Assembly (NCBI GenBank): GCA_963817435.1
Contig: CAWFNY010000004.1
Coordinates: 62,001-126,000 of the forward strand
Length of the DNA stretch: 64,000 nucleotides
Source: JADJOM01 sp963817435
GTDB lineage: Bacteria; Gemmatimonadota; Gemmatimonadetes; Gemmatimonadales; GWC2-71-9
Reading direction: 5' to 3'
Of this stretch, positions 17,888 to 25,968 are shown one piece after another (positions within the stretch are counted from its first letter, which is position 1; every line of letters starts with the position of its first letter). The position numbers and the translations under genes were made by a program. Below the pieces are notes generated by a model. It ran no database searches. It saw nothing but the letters and a program-made list of their open reading frames with translations, and was not told where the DNA came from.

Positions 17888-18093
17888 CGGCATCCTCAGG
17901 CGGCAGGTTCGACTCGGCGTCGCGGCATGACGCGTGACGGCGGGATGGACGGTGAGAAGCGTGGCGCGCGCGGGGTGGCTCCCGGGCCGCGTAGGCTACC
18001 GCTGGCTGGAAGGGCGGTCAAGGCAGCCGGGACGATTTTGTAAGCCTCCTTCACCCGCGGGAAACTGCCCGGAAATTCTGCGGGATGCCCCCC
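17888..18093. other. intergenic stretch without a recognised gene
   Basis: Between the CoxS-like remnant and the candidate RNA promoter I see no credible gene. On the minus strand one frame stays open and could be decayed coding sequence, but it has no start with a ribosome site and no recognisable motif. Confidence 0.4.
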
Positions 18094-18122
18094 TTGACCG
18101 GAAACTGAGGACCCGGTAGGAT
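18094..18122 (+). promoter_or_regulatory. sigma70-type promoter of a candidate small RNA
   Basis: TTGACC (18094-18099), a 17-base spacer and TAGGAT (18117-18122) form one of the best consensus promoters in the window. No open reading frame follows; instead a structured region and a terminator do. The predicted start of transcription is about 18127-18129. Confidence 0.65.
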
Positions 18123-18126
18123 ATGC

Positions 18127-18265
18127 GTCCCTATGTATACGCGCCTGAATAGCAATCGCAATCGAAACTCGAACCGCTTCCTCGGGGAGACGGGTCGGGC
18201 GTAGGCGATTTGCGGATCGCGCTGTGACGCCAGGGACCCGTCGCTCGAGCGGCGGGTCTTCTTGT
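18127..18265 (+). ncRNA. candidate free-standing structured RNA of about 135 nt
   Basis: This stretch is flanked by a consensus promoter and an intrinsic terminator, and can fold into a rod: GTCCCT (18127-18132) pairs with AGGGAC (18232-18237), GCGC (18141-18144) with GCGC (18219-18222), GCAATCGC (18152-18159) with GCGATTTGC (18205-18213, one bulge), and CCGCTTCC with the GGGGAGACGG side (about 18174-18193) at the tip. The rod-with-bubbles shape recalls 6S RNA, but I recognise no conserved 6S, SRP or tmRNA sequence. The outer stem competes with the left arm of the terminator. Function unknown; folding was done by eye. Confidence 0.5.
18235..18258 (+). terminator. terminator of the candidate RNA
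   Basis: An 11-bp potential stem around GACCCGTCGCT/AGCGGCGGGTC (one G-T pair, tight loop) followed by TTCTTGTTTGT. The T-rich tail is on the plus strand, so it terminates plus-strand transcription before the tRNA gene. Confidence 0.7.
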
Positions 18266-18350
18266 TTGTCCGGTCGGTCGCAGGGCCGGATCGGCAGTTC
18301 AGGGAGTGCCAGGGTCGGCCGATACTCAGGCCGGACTGATGGATGCCCCT

Positions 18351-18423
18351 TGGGGTGTAGCTCAACTGGCAGAGCGCCCGGCTGTTAACCGGGAGGTTGC
18401 AGGTTCGACCCCTGCCGCCCCAG
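18351..18423 (+). tRNA. tRNA-Asn (anticodon GTT)
   Basis: A full cloverleaf of 73 nt: acceptor TGGGGTG pairs with CGCCCCA, D-stem GCTC/GAGC, anticodon stem CCCGG/CCGGG with loop CTGTTAA (anticodon GTT at 18384-18386), T-arm GCAGG-TTCGACC-CCTGC, and discriminator G at 18423. CCA is not encoded (GTA follows), so it must be added after transcription. Confidence 0.95.
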
Positions 18424-18430
18424 TACCGAC

Positions 18431-18464
18431 CGAAGGGACCACGGCCTGCCGCGTGGTCCCTTCG
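18431..18464. terminator. terminator between tRNA-Asn and malate synthase
   Basis: A perfect 13-bp stem (CGAAGGGACCACG / CGTGGTCCCTTCG) with an 8-base loop directly after the tRNA, followed by ACGTTT. It lies between convergent units and may also serve the malate synthase transcript. Confidence 0.75.
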
Positions 18465-18469
18465 ACGTT

Positions 18470-20050
18470 TCACCCCAGCTGCTCGTACGCCGGCAGCGTG
18501 AGGAAGTCTTCCGGCGCCGCTCCGAGTACCAGGTGATCCATCAGCGCGGCGGAACTGGCCAGCCGTTCCGTCGATCCAGGCACGGCCGCAAGCTTGGCGG
18601 TCTCCTCCGCCCGGAGCTGCCGATAGAGCTCTGCGGTACAGCGCCGGCCGTCCGCCAGCGTGACGCCCTGACTCACCCACTGCCTGAGCTGGGTGCGGGA
18701 GATTTCGGCGGTGGCGGAGTCCTCCATCAGATTGGCGATCCCCACCGCGCCCCGCCCGTCCAGCCAGTTCTCGATGTACTCGAGCGCGACCCGGATGTTC
18801 GTCCGGAGCCCCGATTCACTCACCTGACCGCCGGCAATCCGCACGTTGAGCAGCTGGTCGCGTGTGGTGTGCACCTCTTCCCGCAGCCGGTCCTTCTGGT
18901 TCGGCCGGGTACCGAGCCTGGCGTTGAAGACCTCGAGCACTGCGCCTACCAGGTCGGGATGGGCCACCCAGGAGCCATCGAAGCCGTCCGCCGCCTCACG
19001 CGTCTTGTCTTCGCCGACCCGCATCATCGCCGTGGCGTTGACCTCCGCATCCTTCCGCGAGGGGATGAACGCCGCCATGCCGCCGATGGCGTGGGCGCCA
19101 CGGCGATGGCAGGTACGGACCAGCAGCTCGGTGTAGGCCCGCATGAACGGCACCGTCATGGTGACCTGGCTTCGGTCGGGCAGGACGAATTCGGGCCGGT
19201 GGCCGAAGTTCTTCAGGATCGAGAAGATGTAGTCCCACCGGCCGGCGTTGAGTCCGCTGGCATGGTCGCGGATCTCGTAGAGGATCTCCTCCATCTCGAA
19301 GGCGGCGAGAATGGTCTCGATGAGCACCGTCGCCCGGATGGTGCCCTGGGGAATCCCCAGGGCCGACTGGGCGTGCACGAAGACGTCGTTCCACAGCCTG
19401 GCCTCGAGATGGCTCTCCAGCTTGGGAAGGTAGAAGTAGGGTCCGCTGCCCCGGCGGAGCAGTTCGGCGGCGTTATGGAAAAAGTAGAGCCCGAAATCGA
19501 AGAGACTGCCCGACACCGGCGCGCCATCGAGGAGGACATGCTTCTCGTTCAGGTGCCAGCCCCGCGGCCGGACGACCAGCGTGGCAATCGTCTCGGCCAG
19601 CCGGTATTCCCTCCCGTCCGGCGCCCGGAAGGTGATGGTCCGTCGTACCGCGTCCTGGCAGTTCCCCTGTCCCGCAATCACGTTCTCCCACGTCGGGGAT
19701 AGCGCGTCCTCGAAGTCGCCCATGAAGACCTTTGCCCCCGAATTGAAGGCGTTGATCATCATCTTGCGCTCGACCGGCCCGGTGATCTCCACCCGGCGGT
19801 CATCCAGGTCGGCCGGTGCCGGTGCCACCCGCCAGGGGCCCTCCCGGACGCTGATCGTGTCGCGGAGGAAATCGGGGAGGGCGCCGGCCTGAAAGGTCTG
19901 GCGCCGTTCACGCCGTGTCTGCAGCAGGGCCTGGCGTCTCGGCTCGAAGCGCTGGAAGAGATCGGTGATGAAGCCGAGGGCGTCCGGGGTGAGGACGCGA
20001 TCGCTGTCTGAGAGTGCCGGGCCGATGATCTTGAGTGGAGCGCGGTTCAT
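18470..20050 (-). CDS. aceB: malate synthase A
   Basis: 526 residues, the usual size of the A isoform. It condenses glyoxylate with acetyl-CoA to malate in the glyoxylate shunt. Diagnostic segments: TGPVERKMMINAFNSGAKVF, the Mg-binding MGDFEDALSPTW, LVVRPRGWHLNEKH, IRATVLIETILAAFEMEEIL, LNAGRWDYIFSILKNF and DGSWVAHPDLV. Isocitrate lyase is not in the window. The neighbouring aldehyde dehydrogenase would produce acetate from acetaldehyde, so the two fit growth on ethanol or other two-carbon compounds. The gene is convergent with tRNA-Asn and about 90 bases downstream of the DUF779 gene on the same strand. Confidence 0.95.
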   Translation of the reverse strand: MNRAPLKIIGPALSDSDRVLTPDALGFITDLFQRFEPRRQALLQTRRERRQTFQAGALPDFLRDTISVREGPWRVAPAPADLDDRRVEITGPVERKMMINAFNSGAKVFMGDFEDALSPTWENVIAGQGNCQDAVRRTITFRAPDGREYRLAETIATLVVRPRGWHLNEKHVLLDGAPVSGSLFDFGLYFFHNAAELLRRGSGPYFYLPKLESHLEARLWNDVFVHAQSALGIPQGTIRATVLIETILAAFEMEEILYEIRDHASGLNAGRWDYIFSILKNFGHRPEFVLPDRSQVTMTVPFMRAYTELLVRTCHRRGAHAIGGMAAFIPSRKDAEVNATAMMRVGEDKTREAADGFDGSWVAHPDLVGAVLEVFNARLGTRPNQKDRLREEVHTTRDQLLNVRIAGGQVSESGLRTNIRVALEYIENWLDGRGAVGIANLMEDSATAEISRTQLRQWVSQGVTLADGRRCTAELYRQLRAEETAKLAAVPGSTERLASSAALMDHLVLGAAPEDFLTLPAYEQLG

Positions 20051-20141
20051 GACGTCGAACTCGTGACGGGAGGCAGGGGGCGTGGAGTGGGATCTGGCCC
20101 TGAATTGTAGCCACCCGCGCCGCGAACGCTGGGTGGCTCGC

Positions 20142-20528
20142 CTATTCGGCGGGCCCTACCCGCGGCGGGCAGGCGTCCAGCCAGACCTGTTCCGCGGGGT
20201 CGAAGACACGCGATCGGGTCAGGAAGCGGACGCCGAGCGGCGCCTCGAGGGAGAAGCCGCCGCCGCGGCCCGGCACCACGTCGATCAGGAGCTGGGTGTG
20301 GCGCCAGAGGTCGTACTGCTGCCCGCCGATGTAGACCGGCACGCCCGCGACGTCGCCAAGGTGCACGTCCCGCGCGCCCACCCGGAATTCCCGCGCCGGG
20401 TAGCACATCGGCGAGCTGCCGTCGCAGCAGCCGCCGGACTGGTGAAAGAGCAGCGGACCGTGCTCAGCCACCAGCTGGCTGAGCACGGCCCGCGCCTCAG
20501 GGGTGATGTCGACCCGCTGTACGGTCAC
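20142..20528 (-). CDS. DUF779 protein, acetaldehyde dehydrogenase partner
   Basis: 128 residues. Cys-rich core FHQSGGCCDGSSPMCYP is the signature of DUF779, a family that almost always sits directly after an acetaldehyde dehydrogenase of the ExaC/AcoD type. Its biochemical role is not established. The gene begins four bases after the aldehyde dehydrogenase stop and is clearly in the same transcript. Confidence 0.88.
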   Translation of the reverse strand: MTVQRVDITPEARAVLSQLVAEHGPLLFHQSGGCCDGSSPMCYPAREFRVGARDVHLGDVAGVPVYIGGQQYDLWRHTQLLIDVVPGRGGGFSLEAPLGVRFLTRSRVFDPAEQVWLDACPPRVGPAE

Positions 20529-20532
20529 CGGC

Positions 20533-22086
20533 TCAGAAGAAGCCGAGCTTCTTCGGGCTGTAGCTCACCAGCATGTTCTTGGTCTGCTGGTAGTGGTTCA
20601 TCATCATCTTGTGGTTCTCGCGCCCGATGCCCGACTGCTTGTACCCGCCGAAGGCTGCGTGCGCGGGGTAGGCGTGATAGCAGTTGGTCCACACCCGTCC
20701 TGCCTTGATCGCCCGCCCCATGCGGTAGCAGGTGTTCGCGTCGCGGCTCCAGACGCCCGCCCCGAGTCCGTAGAGGGAGTCGTTGGCGATGGCGAGCGCG
20801 TCATCCTGGGTCTTGAACTTCGTCACCGACACCACCGGGCCGAAGATCTCCTCCTGGAAGATCCGCATCTTGTTGTTGCCTTCGAAGATCGTCGGCTGGA
20901 TGTAGTAGCCGTCCTTGAGCTCGCCCGGATGCACCCGGCGGGCGCCGCCGGTCAGGATCTTCGCGCCTTCCTTCTTCCCGATATCGACGTAGCTCAGGAT
21001 CTTTTCCATCTGGTCATTGGAGGACTGGGCGCCGATCATGGTGGCCGGGTCGAGCGGACTGCCCTCGATGATCGCCTTGGTGCGCGCCACGGCCCGCTCC
21101 ATGAACTTGTCGTAGATCGACTCCTGCACCAGCGCGCGCGAGGGACAGGTGCAGACCTCGCCCTGGTTGAGCGCGAACATCGTGAAGCCCTCGAGCGCCT
21201 TGTCGAAGAAGTCGTCGTCGGCCTCCATCACGTCGGCGAAGAAGATGTTCGGCGACTTGCCACCGAGCTCGAGGGTGACCGGGATCAGGTTCTCGGACGC
21301 ATACTGCATGATCAGCCGGCCGGTCGTGGTCTCGCCGGTGAAGGCGATCTTGGCGATCCGGGGGCTGGACGCCAGCGGCTTGCCCGCCTCGACGCCGAAG
21401 CCGTTCACCACATTGACCACGCCGCTCGGCAGGATGTCGGCCAGCAGCTCCATCAGCACCAAGATGGACATCGGGGTCTGCTCGGCCGGCTTGAGCACGA
21501 CGCAGTTTCCGGCCGCGAGCGCCGGTGCCAGCTTCCAGGTCGCCATCAGCAGCGGGAAATTCCACGGAATGATCTGGCCCACCACGCCGAGTGGCTCGTG
21601 GAAGTGATAGGCGACGGTGTCGTGGTCGATCTCGCCGATGCTCCCCTCCTGCGCCCGCAGCACGCCGGCGAAATAGCGGAAGTGGTCGACCGCCAGCGGG
21701 AGGTCGGCGGCCCGCGTCTCCCGGATCGGCTTGCCGTTGTCGAGCGTCTCGACGAAGGCCAGCGTCTCGAGGTGCTGCTCCATCCGGTCGGCGATCTTGT
21801 TCAGGATGATTGCCCGGAAGGTCGCGGAGGTCTGATTCCAGCTCAGCGCCGCGGCATGGGCGGCATCGAGCGCGCGGTCCACATCCTCATGCGTGGAACG
21901 GGCGACCTCGCACAGCGGCTGCCCCGTCACCGGGGTGATGTTGGTGAAGTACTGCCCCTTTACCGGGGCGCGATACTCGCCGCCGATCCAGTTGTCGTAG
22001 CGGGCGCGAATCGGGATCGAAGTCTTGAAGCCGGCGGCGGCTGATGGCAGCGTGGCGCTGGGGTTTTGCGTGCTGGCAGTGCCCAT
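20533..22086 (-). CDS. NAD-dependent aldehyde dehydrogenase (ExaC/AcoD type)
   Basis: 517 residues from the ATG at 22086, preceded by GGAGG; a longer frame to 22167 runs across the promoter. The family's VIPWNFPLLM, the catalytic Glu in TLELGGKSPNI, and the nucleophile Cys in NQGEVCTCPSR are all present; the double Cys after GEV is typical of acetaldehyde dehydrogenases. It oxidises acetaldehyde to acetate with NAD in the cytoplasm. A DUF779 gene follows. The divergent GAF/Fis regulator and the inverted repeat beside the promoter suggest aldehyde or alcohol control. Confidence 0.93.
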   Translation of the reverse strand: MGTASTQNPSATLPSAAAGFKTSIPIRARYDNWIGGEYRAPVKGQYFTNITPVTGQPLCEVARSTHEDVDRALDAAHAAALSWNQTSATFRAIILNKIADRMEQHLETLAFVETLDNGKPIRETRAADLPLAVDHFRYFAGVLRAQEGSIGEIDHDTVAYHFHEPLGVVGQIIPWNFPLLMATWKLAPALAAGNCVVLKPAEQTPMSILVLMELLADILPSGVVNVVNGFGVEAGKPLASSPRIAKIAFTGETTTGRLIMQYASENLIPVTLELGGKSPNIFFADVMEADDDFFDKALEGFTMFALNQGEVCTCPSRALVQESIYDKFMERAVARTKAIIEGSPLDPATMIGAQSSNDQMEKILSYVDIGKKEGAKILTGGARRVHPGELKDGYYIQPTIFEGNNKMRIFQEEIFGPVVSVTKFKTQDDALAIANDSLYGLGAGVWSRDANTCYRMGRAIKAGRVWTNCYHAYPAHAAFGGYKQSGIGRENHKMMMNHYQQTKNMLVSYSPKKLGFF

Positions 22087-22176
22087 GGAGTCCTCCAGGC
22101 GGTGATGAAAGGATGAGACTGGTCGAGCGCTGGCGGGCGACTCGGATCGCTCGGGCGGCGCCGACAACTGGACCCG

Positions 22177-22205
22177 ACGCTAGGAGCCGGCTTCGGGGGG
22201 GTCAA
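22177..22205 (-). promoter_or_regulatory. sigma70-type promoter of the aldehyde dehydrogenase operon
   Basis: On the minus strand TTGACC (22205-22200), a 17-base spacer and TAGCGT (22182-22177) lie about 90 bases upstream of the start codon. I found no -24/-12 element of the sigma54 type here, although related regulators usually act with sigma54. Confidence 0.55.
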
Positions 22206-22212
22206 GCCCAGC

Positions 22213-22240
22213 GCGACAAATGTCCCGCCACTTCTGTCGC
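22213..22240. promoter_or_regulatory. inverted-repeat operator GCGACA-N16-TGTCGC
   Basis: A 6-bp inverted repeat, GCGACA (22213-22218) and TGTCGC (22235-22240), is centred about 56 bases upstream of the predicted transcription start of the aldehyde dehydrogenase operon, a normal activator position. A second near-palindrome TGTTCCGGGACA (22262-22273) and a further TGTCGCC (22279-22285) lie toward the regulator gene. Likely sites for the divergent regulator; binding is inferred. Confidence 0.5.
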
Positions 22241-22326
22241 CCTTCCCGCATCCGGGAGGTATGTTCCGGGACAGGATTGTCGCCTATCGTTCTGCGTCTC
22301 TGACCCCGTCGCAGGGGAGCCGCCAG

Positions 22327-23718
22327 ATGGAGCCCTCCGAGACCATCCCGTTCCAGCCTGAAGCCCAGCGTGAGCTGGAGCGGCACTGGAGTGCGCTCGT
22401 CGGGGGACACCGCCATGGCGCGGCGGTGATGCAGGCAAAGGGGATCCGCGGGCTGGTCCGGGAGTCGTGGCACCGGAGTTCCGATGCCGAGGTCCGGCCG
22501 GACCTCGGCAGCGCCCCGGTGGTGCTCGACGACAATCAGGTCCAGGTCGCCGCCGAGCAGTCCGACTGGCTCGATGTCGCCATGCGCGCCGTCGCGCGGC
22601 AGCAGCGGTCCTTCGGCGGCGTCGGCCATATCCTGTCGATTTTCGATCATGAAGCCCGGATGCTCTCCTCCGAGGGCGATCCCGCCGCGCTCGAGGGTCT
22701 GGCCGAAATCAACTTCCGGCCCGGCGGCCTGTGGACGGAGGAGGCGGTCGGCACCAACGGCCCCGGCACGGCGCTGGTCACCGGGGCGGCGACCCACATC
22801 GTCGGGGCCGAGCACTTCTGCGAGCGCTGGCACCGCTGGCACTGCGCCGCCGTCCCGATTCGCGATCCCGCCACCGACCGGATCGCCGGCGTCCTCGACA
22901 TCAGCGGTTTCCGCGAATACGCCCACCCGCACACCCTGAGCCTCGCCCTCGCGCTGGTGGTCGCCATCGAGCAGACCCTGGCCGCGCGCGAGGTCGAGCG
23001 CCGCTACCTCACCCTCCAGAGCTTCACCGATCTCACCACCCGCTATCCCGGCGATGCCGTGCTCGCGCTGGATCGCGGCGGACGCATGGTTGGCGCGACA
23101 CCGTCGCTCTCGCCGGCCCTCACGGACTCGCTGTCGTCGATGATGCGTCACGCCGCGGAAGGACTCCCCAGCGAGACCGCTTCGCCGGTGGTGATCAACG
23201 ACCGGTGCACGGCGCTCTGGTTCCCGGTGCTGCAGGGTCGGATAGTCGTGGGTGGATGTCTTGTGCTGGAGGGTGGAGCCTCGCGGACGGGCAGCGAAGG
23301 GATTCCCTTCCGCCCGGGGGACGTGCCCGTGTATGCCCGGCGCTTCTTCGAGGCCGGCGCCCGCGACCTCGGCCGCCTCGCCGTGGCGGTGGACCCGGAA
23401 GTGTACGACGCGCTGCAGGCCTATCACTGGCCGGGCAACGTGCGTGAACTCAAGAACGTGATCCGCCGGGTGCTGCTGGCGACCGGGCGCCAGGTCCGCC
23501 TCACCGATCTTCCCCAGTTCATTCGCGAGGCCCACGCCGGCGGCCGCGCCCTGGCAACTTCGGCCATCGACCGGGAGGATGCCGAGCTCAAGCGGGTGGT
23601 GCAGGAGTCCCGGACCATGGCCGAGGCCGCCGCCCGGCTCGGGGTGACCCGCAGCACCCTCTATCGGCGCATGGAGCGATTCGGGCTGAAGCCGAAGCGG
23701 GTCCTGGGGCGGGAATAA
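22327..23718 (+). CDS. AcoR-like GAF/Fis regulator lacking most of the AAA+ domain
   Basis: 463 residues from the ATG at 22327 (GGGGAG upstream). The N-terminus has the SWHRSSD segment and a GAF domain with EEAVGTNGPGTALV, as in AcoR-type regulators of acetoin and alcohol metabolism. A PAS-like segment follows (about 235-320). The C-terminus has YHWPGNVRELKNV (about 367-378), the end of a sigma54-activator AAA+ domain, then a Fis-type HTH (MAEAAARLGVTRSTLYRRM). The Walker A, GAFTGA and Walker B parts are absent, and the protein is about 180 residues shorter than AcoR. It should be unable to remodel sigma54 polymerase and may act as a direct sigma70-type activator. Divergent from the aldehyde dehydrogenase operon. 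Confidence 0.8.
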   Translation: MEPSETIPFQPEAQRELERHWSALVGGHRHGAAVMQAKGIRGLVRESWHRSSDAEVRPDLGSAPVVLDDNQVQVAAEQSDWLDVAMRAVARQQRSFGGVGHILSIFDHEARMLSSEGDPAALEGLAEINFRPGGLWTEEAVGTNGPGTALVTGAATHIVGAEHFCERWHRWHCAAVPIRDPATDRIAGVLDISGFREYAHPHTLSLALALVVAIEQTLAAREVERRYLTLQSFTDLTTRYPGDAVLALDRGGRMVGATPSLSPALTDSLSSMMRHAAEGLPSETASPVVINDRCTALWFPVLQGRIVVGGCLVLEGGASRTGSEGIPFRPGDVPVYARRFFEAGARDLGRLAVAVDPEVYDALQAYHWPGNVRELKNVIRRVLLATGRQVRLTDLPQFIREAHAGGRALATSAIDREDAELKRVVQESRTMAEAAARLGVTRSTLYRRMERFGLKPKRVLGRE

Positions 23719-23751
23719 CTCCACCCTACAGGGCGGGGTTACTTTCCGCGC

Positions 23752-24996
23752 GTGACCGAGTCCCCCTCCGAACGGCACGATCCCTACGCGGCGCTTCGGG
23801 TCGCCGACTTCCGCCGCTTCATCGCCTGCCTGATGGCGCAGACCTTCGGCACGATGATCCAGGCGGTCGTGGTGGGGTGGCAGCTCTATCAGGTCACGCA
23901 CGATCCGCTCTCCCTGGGGCTCGTCGGCCTTGCGGAGGCGCTGCCCTTCATCGCGTTCGCGCTGCCCGCCGGCCAGCTCGCGGACCGGGTCGACCGCCGC
24001 CGCGTCTGTCTCGCCGCCCTGCTGGTGCTGTTCGGTTGCGCGGCGGCGCTGTTCGGGTTGACGGTGGCCGGTGCGCTGCGCCCCGACACGGTGTGGGCGG
24101 TGTACGCGGTGATCTTCGTGAGCGGCATCGCGCGGAGCTTTCTGCAGCCGACCCGCACCGCGCTCTCCGCCGACCTCATCCCGCGGGAGATCTACCTCAA
24201 CGCCATCACCTGGCGGAGCTCCACCTGGCAGTTCGCCGCAGTGGCCGGTCCCGCCGCCGGCGGGCTGTTGCTCGGCTTCGGCGGCGCCGGCGTGGCCTAC
24301 GGTGCGACGGCGCTGCTGCTGCTGGTCTCCTGGCTCGCGCTCTTCCGGGTGGCGGCCCGCCCGCGGCCCGCGGCGACCGAGAACGTCAGCGGGCTGCAGG
24401 GCCTGCTCGAAGGCATCCGCTTCACCCGCAGCCAGCCGGTGCTGCTCGGCGCCATCACCCTCGATCTCTTCTCGGTGCTGTTCGCCGGAGCCGAGGCACT
24501 GCTGCCGGTGTTCGCGGTGGACATCCTCCACGTCGGCGCCGAGGGACTCGGCATCCTGCGCGCCGCGCCGGCCGCGGGGTCGGTGCTGATGTCGATCTAT
24601 CTCTCCCACCGGCCCTTCAAGGCAAAGGCCGGCTGGACCATGATGATCTCGGTGGCGCTGTACGGGATCTGCATCAGCGGATTCGGCCTGTCGAGGAGTT
24701 TCCCGCTCTCGATCCTGCTGCTGGGGCTCTCGGGCATGTTCGACAACGTGAGTGTCGTCATGCGATCGACGCTGCTGCAGACACTGACCCCGCGGCACCT
24801 GCTGGGCCGGGTCGCGGCGGTGAATGCGGTGTTCATCGGGTCATCGAACGAGATCGGCGCCTTCGAGTCGGGTGTCGCGGCGCGGCTCTTCGGTGCGGTG
24901 CCGGCGGTGGTCTTCGGCGGTGTCGTGCCGATCCTGGTCGTTGCCCTCATCGCGTGGCGGGTACCTCCCCTCAGGCGACTGGAGCGACTCGCATAG
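23752..24996 (+). CDS. MFS transporter (EntS/DHA3-like exporter)
   Basis: 414 residues from a GTG start, with about 12 membrane segments. Motif A-like loop AGQLADRVDRRRV lies between segments 2 and 3; RSFLQPTRTALSADLIPREIYLNAITWRSS is typical of the EntS/DHA3 branch that exports siderophores, macrolides or other small molecules. The substrate is unknown. The gene follows the GAF/Fis regulator by 33 bases on the same strand, so co-transcription is possible, but no functional link to aldehyde metabolism is evident. Confidence 0.85.
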   Translation: MTESPSERHDPYAALRVADFRRFIACLMAQTFGTMIQAVVVGWQLYQVTHDPLSLGLVGLAEALPFIAFALPAGQLADRVDRRRVCLAALLVLFGCAAALFGLTVAGALRPDTVWAVYAVIFVSGIARSFLQPTRTALSADLIPREIYLNAITWRSSTWQFAAVAGPAAGGLLLGFGGAGVAYGATALLLLVSWLALFRVAARPRPAATENVSGLQGLLEGIRFTRSQPVLLGAITLDLFSVLFAGAEALLPVFAVDILHVGAEGLGILRAAPAAGSVLMSIYLSHRPFKAKAGWTMMISVALYGICISGFGLSRSFPLSILLLGLSGMFDNVSVVMRSTLLQTLTPRHLLGRVAAVNAVFIGSSNEIGAFESGVAARLFGAVPAVVFGGVVPILVVALIAWRVPPLRRLERLA

Positions 24997-25039
24997 TGGA
25001 GCAGATATCCTCAGGCCGCCGGTGACTGGAGCCGACCCC

Positions 25040-25924
25040 ATGACCACGATCGCCTTTCTCGGACTCGGCGCCATGGGCGCCCCGATGGCCACGAACCTCG
25101 TCGCCGCCGGATTCACGGTCCGCGTCTGGAACCGCTCGGCCCAGCGCGCCGCGTCGCTCGCCGGCGCCGTCCCCTGCCGTACCCCGTGTGAGGCGGCGAC
25201 GGGTGCCGAGTTCGTAGTCACGATGCTCGCGGACGATGCCGCGGTGGAGGGAGTCACGTACGGTGTGGACGGCCTGCTGGCCGGTCTTGCACCCGACGGC
25301 ATCCATCTCGGGATGAGCACCATCTCCGTCGCATGTACCCGGCGTCTCGTCGGCGCGCATGAGGCGGCGGGACGGGCGTACATCGCCGCGCCGGTGTTCG
25401 GGCGGCCGGACGCCGCACGAGCGAAGCTGCTCTGGATCGTGCCCGGCGGGGACGCCGCGCTGCTCGAACGGGCGGCACCGCTGTTCGCGGCGCTGGGGCA
25501 GGGGACCTGGCCGCTCCCGGCGGCGGACCAGGCGGCGCTGCTCAAGCTGGTTGGCAACTTCATGATCAGCGCCACCATCGAGACCCTCGGTGAGGCGCTG
25601 GTGCTGGCGGAGAAGGGTGGCCTCGATCCCGAACAGGCGCTCACCATGCTCACCGGCACGCTGTTCAATGCGCCAATCTACCGCAGCTACGGTCCGCGGA
25701 TCGCGCGCACCGAATTCACTCCGCCCGGTTTCGCGCTCGCGCTCGGGCTCAAGGATGTCCGCCTGGTGCTCGAGGCGGCGCGGGATGCCGGTACGCCCAT
25801 GCCGCTGGCCGAACTGGTCCGCGACCGCATGAGTGAGGCGCTGCGCCTCGGACGTGACGACCACGATATCGCCGGTTTCGCGACTGTCATCCGCGAAGAC
25901 GCGGGACTCCCCCCTCGGCGCTAG
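25040..25924 (+). CDS. NAD(P)-dependent beta-hydroxyacid dehydrogenase
   Basis: 294 residues from the ATG at 25040. The Rossmann motif IAFLGLGAMGAPMATNL is at the N-terminus, the substrate-binding segment is IAAPVFGRPDAARAKLLWIV, and the catalytic Lys segment is LLKLVGNFMISATIETLGEA. This is the 3-hydroxyisobutyrate dehydrogenase/glyoxylate-succinic semialdehyde reductase-like family; the exact substrate is not evident. Upstream MFS gene ends 43 bases before the start. A longer frame that begins inside the MFS gene is not used. Confidence 0.87.
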   Translation: MTTIAFLGLGAMGAPMATNLVAAGFTVRVWNRSAQRAASLAGAVPCRTPCEAATGAEFVVTMLADDAAVEGVTYGVDGLLAGLAPDGIHLGMSTISVACTRRLVGAHEAAGRAYIAAPVFGRPDAARAKLLWIVPGGDAALLERAAPLFAALGQGTWPLPAADQAALLKLVGNFMISATIETLGEALVLAEKGGLDPEQALTMLTGTLFNAPIYRSYGPRIARTEFTPPGFALALGLKDVRLVLEAARDAGTPMPLAELVRDRMSEALRLGRDDHDIAGFATVIREDAGLPPRR

Positions 25925-25968
25925 CGGAGGAACTTGTGCCTCGCGCCATATCCGGCTAGCGTGTCCGC

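Noticed and set aside
17888..18090. Small minus-strand gene upstream of the CoxS-like remnant
   Set aside because: The open frame has no start with a ribosome-binding site and no recognisable motif.
18127..18265. Identification as 6S RNA, SRP RNA or tmRNA
   Set aside because: No conserved sequence of these families seen; only a general rod shape, so I left it unnamed.
22087..22326. Sigma54 (-24/-12) promoter for the aldehyde dehydrogenase operon
   Set aside because: No TGGCAC-N5-TTGC-like sequence on either strand; a sigma70-type promoter is present instead.
22180..24798. Very long open frame on the minus strand opposite the GAF/Fis regulator and MFS genes
   Set aside because: It is a codon-position shadow typical of high-GC DNA: low-complexity Arg/Gly/Glu-rich translation, no motif, and full overlap with two clear genes on the other strand.
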